Assembly: GCF_003814875.1 (NCBI RefSeq)
Contig: NZ_RKQF01000001.1
Location: 868,001 to 932,000, forward strand
Direction of reading: 5' to 3'
DNA: 64,000 nt
Source of the DNA: Streptomyces sp. Ag109_O5-1
GTDB taxonomy: Bacteria; Actinomycetota; Actinomycetes; Streptomycetales; Streptomycetaceae
Every line of letters starts with the position of its first letter. The stretch's first letter is position 1. A program made the position numbers and the translations under genes. Of the stretch, positions 60,158-64,000 are shown one piece after another. A model generated the notes under the pieces. That model was not told the origin of the DNA, did no database searches, and worked only from the letters and a program-made list of their open reading frames with translations.

Positions 60158-61055
60158 GGTTGCCGCCCAGCCGCAGCAGCACGCAGCCGCCCAACGCGGT
60201 CATAGGGCTCCACGGTGTCTCTTCCGGGACAACCGACCATGCGGGCACGCCCATGGTGTACGGGCGTAGTCCCTGCGGCCGTACACCAGCGTCCTCCGTT
60301 CCGCCATGGACCACGAAGCGTGATCGGCGCACCTGGTCGGCGGGCCTTCCAGAACACGTCCGGCGATCACCATCCGGCATCCATCCCGGGGAGGATCTCG
60401 GGAGTACGAGCCGCCGCACGGAGCGCGTGGGGAGGATGGGTTGCGTTACGAGGCACGATCCTGAAGGAGCCTGAAAGGGTCATCCACGCGGGTCGGAGTC
60501 GGCATTGAAAGCACCGCCGCAGGTCAGAGCATCTTGGCAGACGACTTCACGACCTAGTTGTCCTGGCCGTCGGTCCCCGCCAACGCGCAGGGGTGACTCC
60601 GTGAACGGCACTGCCGGTGACGGCGAATGGGTCTTGCCCCGACATGGGGCAGACGCGACCGTGCTCGAGGTGCCCGACGTCCGGTGCTCCTTCCGACGCG
60701 GGGCAGTTCGAGGACGCCCGATCTGCGTCCCATGTCGGCCTTCTACGCTGCGTAGTGAGCAGCAAGTCGGCACGGGAGAGGTGAGAACGGGTGATGACGT
60801 GGGCTTTCAGTCAGCACCGAACCAGCACGGGAGTCGCTGCGGCACCACCGAATCATGCCCGAACACCGCAACTCGGACAGCACCCCTCGCCCCCGTTGAG
60901 GCGGCCACCGCGGAGGCCCGGCACCACCTCCATGGTTGCCGCACGCACTCCCACGCCCAGAAGTATGGTGTCCCAGCACATACGCCTCTGACCTGCGCCT
61001 TCCTACGGTGTGGCGACACAGAAACGTCCCCGTCGAACGCCAGGAAGTGGTGCCG
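60158..61055. other. long gap without recognisable gene
   Basis: This 898-bp stretch has open frames on both strands, none with convincing motifs. The leftward frame near 60141-60419 ('RPYTMGVPAWSVVPEETPWS') is protein-like but unplaced. The promoter and leader of the transporter at 61056 must lie at the right end. Confidence 0.4.
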
Positions 61056-62426
61056 ATGTCGTCACCGGCAAGTTCTCCGCTCGCTCCGCCGAACCTCCCC
61101 CGCATCGTCGCGGCAAGCCTCATCGGCACCACCATCGAGTGGTACGACTTCTTCCTGTACGGCTCCGCGGCCGCCCTCGTCTTCAACAGGCTGTTCTTTC
61201 CCGACTCCGACCCGCTCGTCGGCACGCTGCTGTCGTTCCTGACGTACGCGGTCGGGTTCGCCGCCCGGCCGCTCGGGGCCCTGGTGTTCGGGCACTACGG
61301 GGACCGGCTCGGGCGCAAGCGGCTGCTCGTGCTGAGTCTGCTGTTGATGGGCGGGGCGACCTTCGGGATCGGGCTGCTGCCGACGCACGCGACGGTCGGC
61401 AGCGCGGCACCTGTTCTGCTGACTCTCCTGCGCCTCGTCCAGGGATTCGCTCTCGGTGGTGAGTGGGGCGGCGCCGTCCTGTTGGTGTCCGAGCACGGTG
61501 ACGCGCGCCGACGCGGCTTCTGGGCGTCCTGGCCGCAGACCGGTGCGCCCGCCGGGCAACTCCTGGCGACCGGTGTGCTGTCGCTGCTCACCGCCGTACT
61601 GTCGGACGACGCGTTCGCCGCCTGGGGCTGGCGGATTCCGTTCCTGCTCTCCGGTGTCCTGGTCGTCGTCGGTCTGTGGATCCGTCTCTCGGTCGACGAA
61701 TCGCCTGTGTTCCGGCAGGCGTTGGCGCAGGCCGAGGCCCGGCGCGACGCCGGGGACGCCGAACAGTCGCCGCTGGTCTCGGTGTTGCGGCACCACTGGC
61801 GCGATGTGCTGATCGCGATGGGCGCGCGCATGGCGGAGAACATCAGTTACTACGTCATCACCGCCTTCATCCTCGTTTACGCCACCACGTCCGCCGGCGT
61901 CTCCAAGCAGACCGCCCTGAACGCCGTACTGATCGGCTCCGCCGTCCACTTCGCCGTGATCCCGGCCTGGGGCGCGCTGTCGGACCGGGTCGGGCGGCGG
62001 CCCGTCTATCTGCTGGGCGCGGCCGGGATCGGAATGTGGATGTTCCCGTTCTTCGCCCTGGCCGACACCGGGACGTTCTGGTACCTGGTGCTGGCGGTGA
62101 CCGTCGGCCTGGTCCTGCACGGCGCCATGTACGCGCCCCAGGCCGCCTTCTTCTCGGAGATGTTCGCGACCCGGATGCGCTACTCCGGTGCCTCCGTCGG
62201 CGCCCAGTTCGCCTCCGTCGCCGCCGGGGCACCGGCCCCGCTCATCGCCACCGCGCTGCTGTCCGACTACGGCAGCTCGACCCCGATCGCCCTGTATGTG
62301 ATCGCGGCGTCCCTGCTCACCCTGGTCGCGTTGGCCGTGGCGAAGGAGACCCGGCAGCGGGACCTGGCCGACGACGGCGCGCCGCCCTCGGCCACGGCGA
62401 GCAGCAGGGACGCACACACCGTCTGA
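61056..62426 (+). CDS. MHS-family (metabolite:H+ symporter) MFS transporter
   Basis: From the ATG at 61056 (AGGAAG eight bases upstream) the protein is 456 residues with twelve helices. 'GTTIEWYDFFLYGSAAALVF' is the hallmark of the MHS family (ShiA/ProP/KgtP), followed by 'FGHYGDRLGRKRLLVLSLLL' and 'RLVQGFALGGEWGGAVLLVS'. Such proteins import organic acids, betaines or aromatic acids. It converges on the GAF/PucR-type regulator, which may sense the same substrate. Confidence 0.9.
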   Translation: MSSPASSPLAPPNLPRIVAASLIGTTIEWYDFFLYGSAAALVFNRLFFPDSDPLVGTLLSFLTYAVGFAARPLGALVFGHYGDRLGRKRLLVLSLLLMGGATFGIGLLPTHATVGSAAPVLLTLLRLVQGFALGGEWGGAVLLVSEHGDARRRGFWASWPQTGAPAGQLLATGVLSLLTAVLSDDAFAAWGWRIPFLLSGVLVVVGLWIRLSVDESPVFRQALAQAEARRDAGDAEQSPLVSVLRHHWRDVLIAMGARMAENISYYVITAFILVYATTSAGVSKQTALNAVLIGSAVHFAVIPAWGALSDRVGRRPVYLLGAAGIGMWMFPFFALADTGTFWYLVLAVTVGLVLHGAMYAPQAAFFSEMFATRMRYSGASVGAQFASVAAGAPAPLIATALLSDYGSSTPIALYVIAASLLTLVALAVAKETRQRDLADDGAPPSATASSRDAHTV

Positions 62427-62452
62427 GCGTGCGCCGCTGGTCCCGGGCGGGA

Positions 62453-64000
62453 TCAGCGGCGTTCCGGCTGTGCACCCAATCGGTGCAGGCGCAGGGCCAG
62501 TTGGGCTTCCAGGGCGCGGGCGGGGCTCTGCCAGTCGTCGCCGAGGAGGCGGGCCACGCGTTCCAGCCGCTGGGCCACCGTGTTGACGTGGACGTGGAGT
62601 TCGTCCTTCGTGCGGGCCGGGCTCATCCCCGAGGCGAAGTACGCGTCGAGAGTGCGCAGCAGTTCCGTGCCGCGTCGTTCGTCGTAGGCGACGACCGGGC
62701 CGATGGTGCGTTCGACGAATCCGGTGACGTCCCGTTCGCCCGCGAGCAGCAGGCCGAGGAAGCCGAAGTCCTCGGCGGCGGCGCCGTCTCCGCCCCGGCC
62801 GAGGAGGTTCAGCGCGTCGAGGCAGCGGCGGCCCTCGGTGTACCCGGCGGCCACCGTGTCGGGGTGGGCGGCGAGGTCCGCGAGGGGCCCGGAGGCGCCG
62901 ACGGTCACCGGCTGATGGACGGCGGTGCCGAGGTGGCGGGCGGTGCGCCGGGCCACGTCAGTGGCGGTGTCGCCGGGGTCCAGGGGCAGTAGCAGGACGG
63001 TGCCGCCGTCGCGGGCGGCGGCCAGGCCATGGCGGGTGGTGGCGAGGTGGGTGGCGGCCGACCACAGCCGGCGGCGGGCGGCCGCCGCGTCCTCCGCGCC
63101 GGCTGCCGGGCCCTCCAGCCGGGCGGCGAGGACGACGTGGGTGGCGTCGAGATCGGCGTGCAACCGGGCGGCGCGGTCGCGCAGTTGGCGTGGATCACGG
63201 TCCCGGGCGTCGAGCAGGTCGTCGAGCAGTTCGCCGCGCACGCGCTGTTCGGCCTCGGCCGCGGAGCGGCGGGCCAGCAGGAGCAGCGAGGTGACCATGG
63301 CGGCGCGCTCCAGGGTGCGCTGGTCGACGGGGTCGAGTTCCGGATGGCCGCGCAGCACCAGCGCGCCGAGCAGTTCGCCGCCCGCGGCGACGGCGGCGAT
63401 CCAGTCGGTCCGGTGCCGGACCGCGTGCCCTTCCGTGCGGGATGTCTCCAGCGACCGTGTGTCGGCGGTGTCGGTGAACTCGACCGTGCCGTCGAGGATC
63501 TGGGAGACGGCGGCGGCCACGTCATGGACTCCGCCGCCGCGCAGCACGAGTTCGGCAAGCCGGTCGTGGACGTCCGAGGCACGTTCGATGACCGCGCTGC
63601 GGTCCTTGATGATCTCGTTGGCGCGCTCCAGTCCGGCCATGGCCGAGCGGGTCTCGGTGAGCAGGTTCGCCGTGTCGATGGCGGCTGCCGCGAGCGCGGC
63701 GAAGGAGCCGAGCAGCGCGATCTGTTCGCGTTCGAAGACGCGTGCCCGCCGGTCCGCCGCGAACAGCACGCCGATGACGTGCGGCCCGAGCATGAGCGGC
63801 ACCCCGAGGATGGCGACCAGGCCCTCGTCGCGCACACCGGAGTCGATGGTGAGCGTGTGCTGGAAGCGGTCGTCCTTGAAGTAGTCGTCGGTGACGTACG
63901 GCCGCGCGGTCTGTGCGACGAGTCCGCCCAGCCCCTCCCCCATGCCGAGCCGCAGTTGCTGGAAGCGGGCGGCAACCGACCCCTCGGTGACCCGCATATA
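62453..64000 (-). CDS. GAF / PucR-type transcriptional regulator (N-terminus outside window)
   Basis: The frame is open to the window edge; about 515 residues are visible. A GAF domain is cut at its start ('LVAILGVPLMLGPHVIGVLF' belongs to it), followed by a coiled linker, a GGDEF-like middle domain, and a C-terminal PucR HTH ('LLRTLDAYFASGMSPARTKD', 'ELHVHVNTVAQRLERVARLL'). Such proteins (CdaR/PucR group) activate catabolic or transport genes after binding a small molecule in the GAF domain. The convergent MHS transporter is a candidate partner. Confidence 0.88.
   Translation of the reverse strand, partial: YMRVTEGSVAARFQQLRLGMGEGLGGLVAQTARPYVTDDYFKDDRFQHTLTIDSGVRDEGLVAILGVPLMLGPHVIGVLFAADRRARVFEREQIALLGSFAALAAAAIDTANLLTETRSAMAGLERANEIIKDRSAVIERASDVHDRLAELVLRGGGVHDVAAAVSQILDGTVEFTDTADTRSLETSRTEGHAVRHRTDWIAAVAAGGELLGALVLRGHPELDPVDQRTLERAAMVTSLLLLARRSAAEAEQRVRGELLDDLLDARDRDPRQLRDRAARLHADLDATHVVLAARLEGPAAGAEDAAAARRRLWSAATHLATTRHGLAAARDGGTVLLLPLDPGDTATDVARRTARHLGTAVHQPVTVGASGPLADLAAHPDTVAAGYTEGRRCLDALNLLGRGGDGAAAEDFGFLGLLLAGERDVTGFVERTIGPVVAYDERRGTELLRTLDAYFASGMSPARTKDELHVHVNTVAQRLERVARLLGDDWQSPARALEAQLALRLHRLGAQPERR

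Overview
The window is chromosomal DNA of a high-GC actinomycete, almost certainly Streptomyces or a close relative. GC is very high and genes are tightly packed, with ATGA/GTGA overlaps and many GTG or TTG starts. Family content agrees: an SsgA-like sporulation protein, a SpoIIE-type phosphatase fused to an anti-sigma kinase domain, DUF4082 proteins, BlaI/M56 pairs and many TetR/MarR/AraC regulators. The species cannot be fixed by reading alone. No tRNA, rRNA or CRISPR array was seen.

1-16.4 kb is an exopolysaccharide locus. It has two methyltransferases, two or three family-2 glycosyltransferases, a chain-length-determinant (Wzz) protein fused to an O-antigen-ligase/polymerase (Wzy-like) domain, a second Wzz-like protein, and a 1,201-residue secreted protein with a dimethylformamidase-like domain plus two DUF4082 modules. 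A run of six overlapping genes follows: two DegT/DnrJ aminotransferases, a NeuD/PglD acyltransferase, an NAD-epimerase, a Gfo/Idh oxidoreductase and a polyprenyl glycosylphosphotransferase. The logic is: make an acylated amino sugar, load the first sugar on the lipid, extend it with glycosyltransferases, polymerise and set the length. A second small operon (16.66-19.95 kb: glycosyltransferase, MFS exporter, TolB-like propeller) runs divergently from it.

20-34 kb holds housekeeping-type and stress genes: a lytic-transglycosylase-like protein, an ArsR regulator with a decayed MgtA-type ATPase, a TerD protein, a BlaI/M56 pair, a molybdenum hydroxylase (FAD subunit; fused 2Fe-2S plus Mo subunit) with a membrane-bound ABM-domain protein, and a PAS-GAF-PP2C-HATPase phosphatase. 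Several of these units carry a TTGCGCAA palindrome about 50-110 bp upstream.

34-62 kb is an accessory, arm-like region. Short regulator-plus-enzyme pairs (TetR/acetoacetate decarboxylase-like, TetR/quinone reductase, HTH/SDR, TetR/SDR, GlxA-like/MFS, AraC/DoxX-like) alternate with decaying genes: remnants of fumarylacetoacetate hydrolase, pntA, metE, a YHYH protein, ctaG, an MFS transporter, a MarR regulator, a COG4315-type lipoprotein, and IS630- and IS3-type transposases. Intact genes of note are a type III polyketide synthase-like enzyme, an ECF sigma factor with a probable anti-sigma partner next to a 30-residue-repeat secreted protein, and an AT-richer heme O synthase. The right edge has an MHS-type transporter and the 3' part of a GAF/PucR-type regulator that runs off the window.
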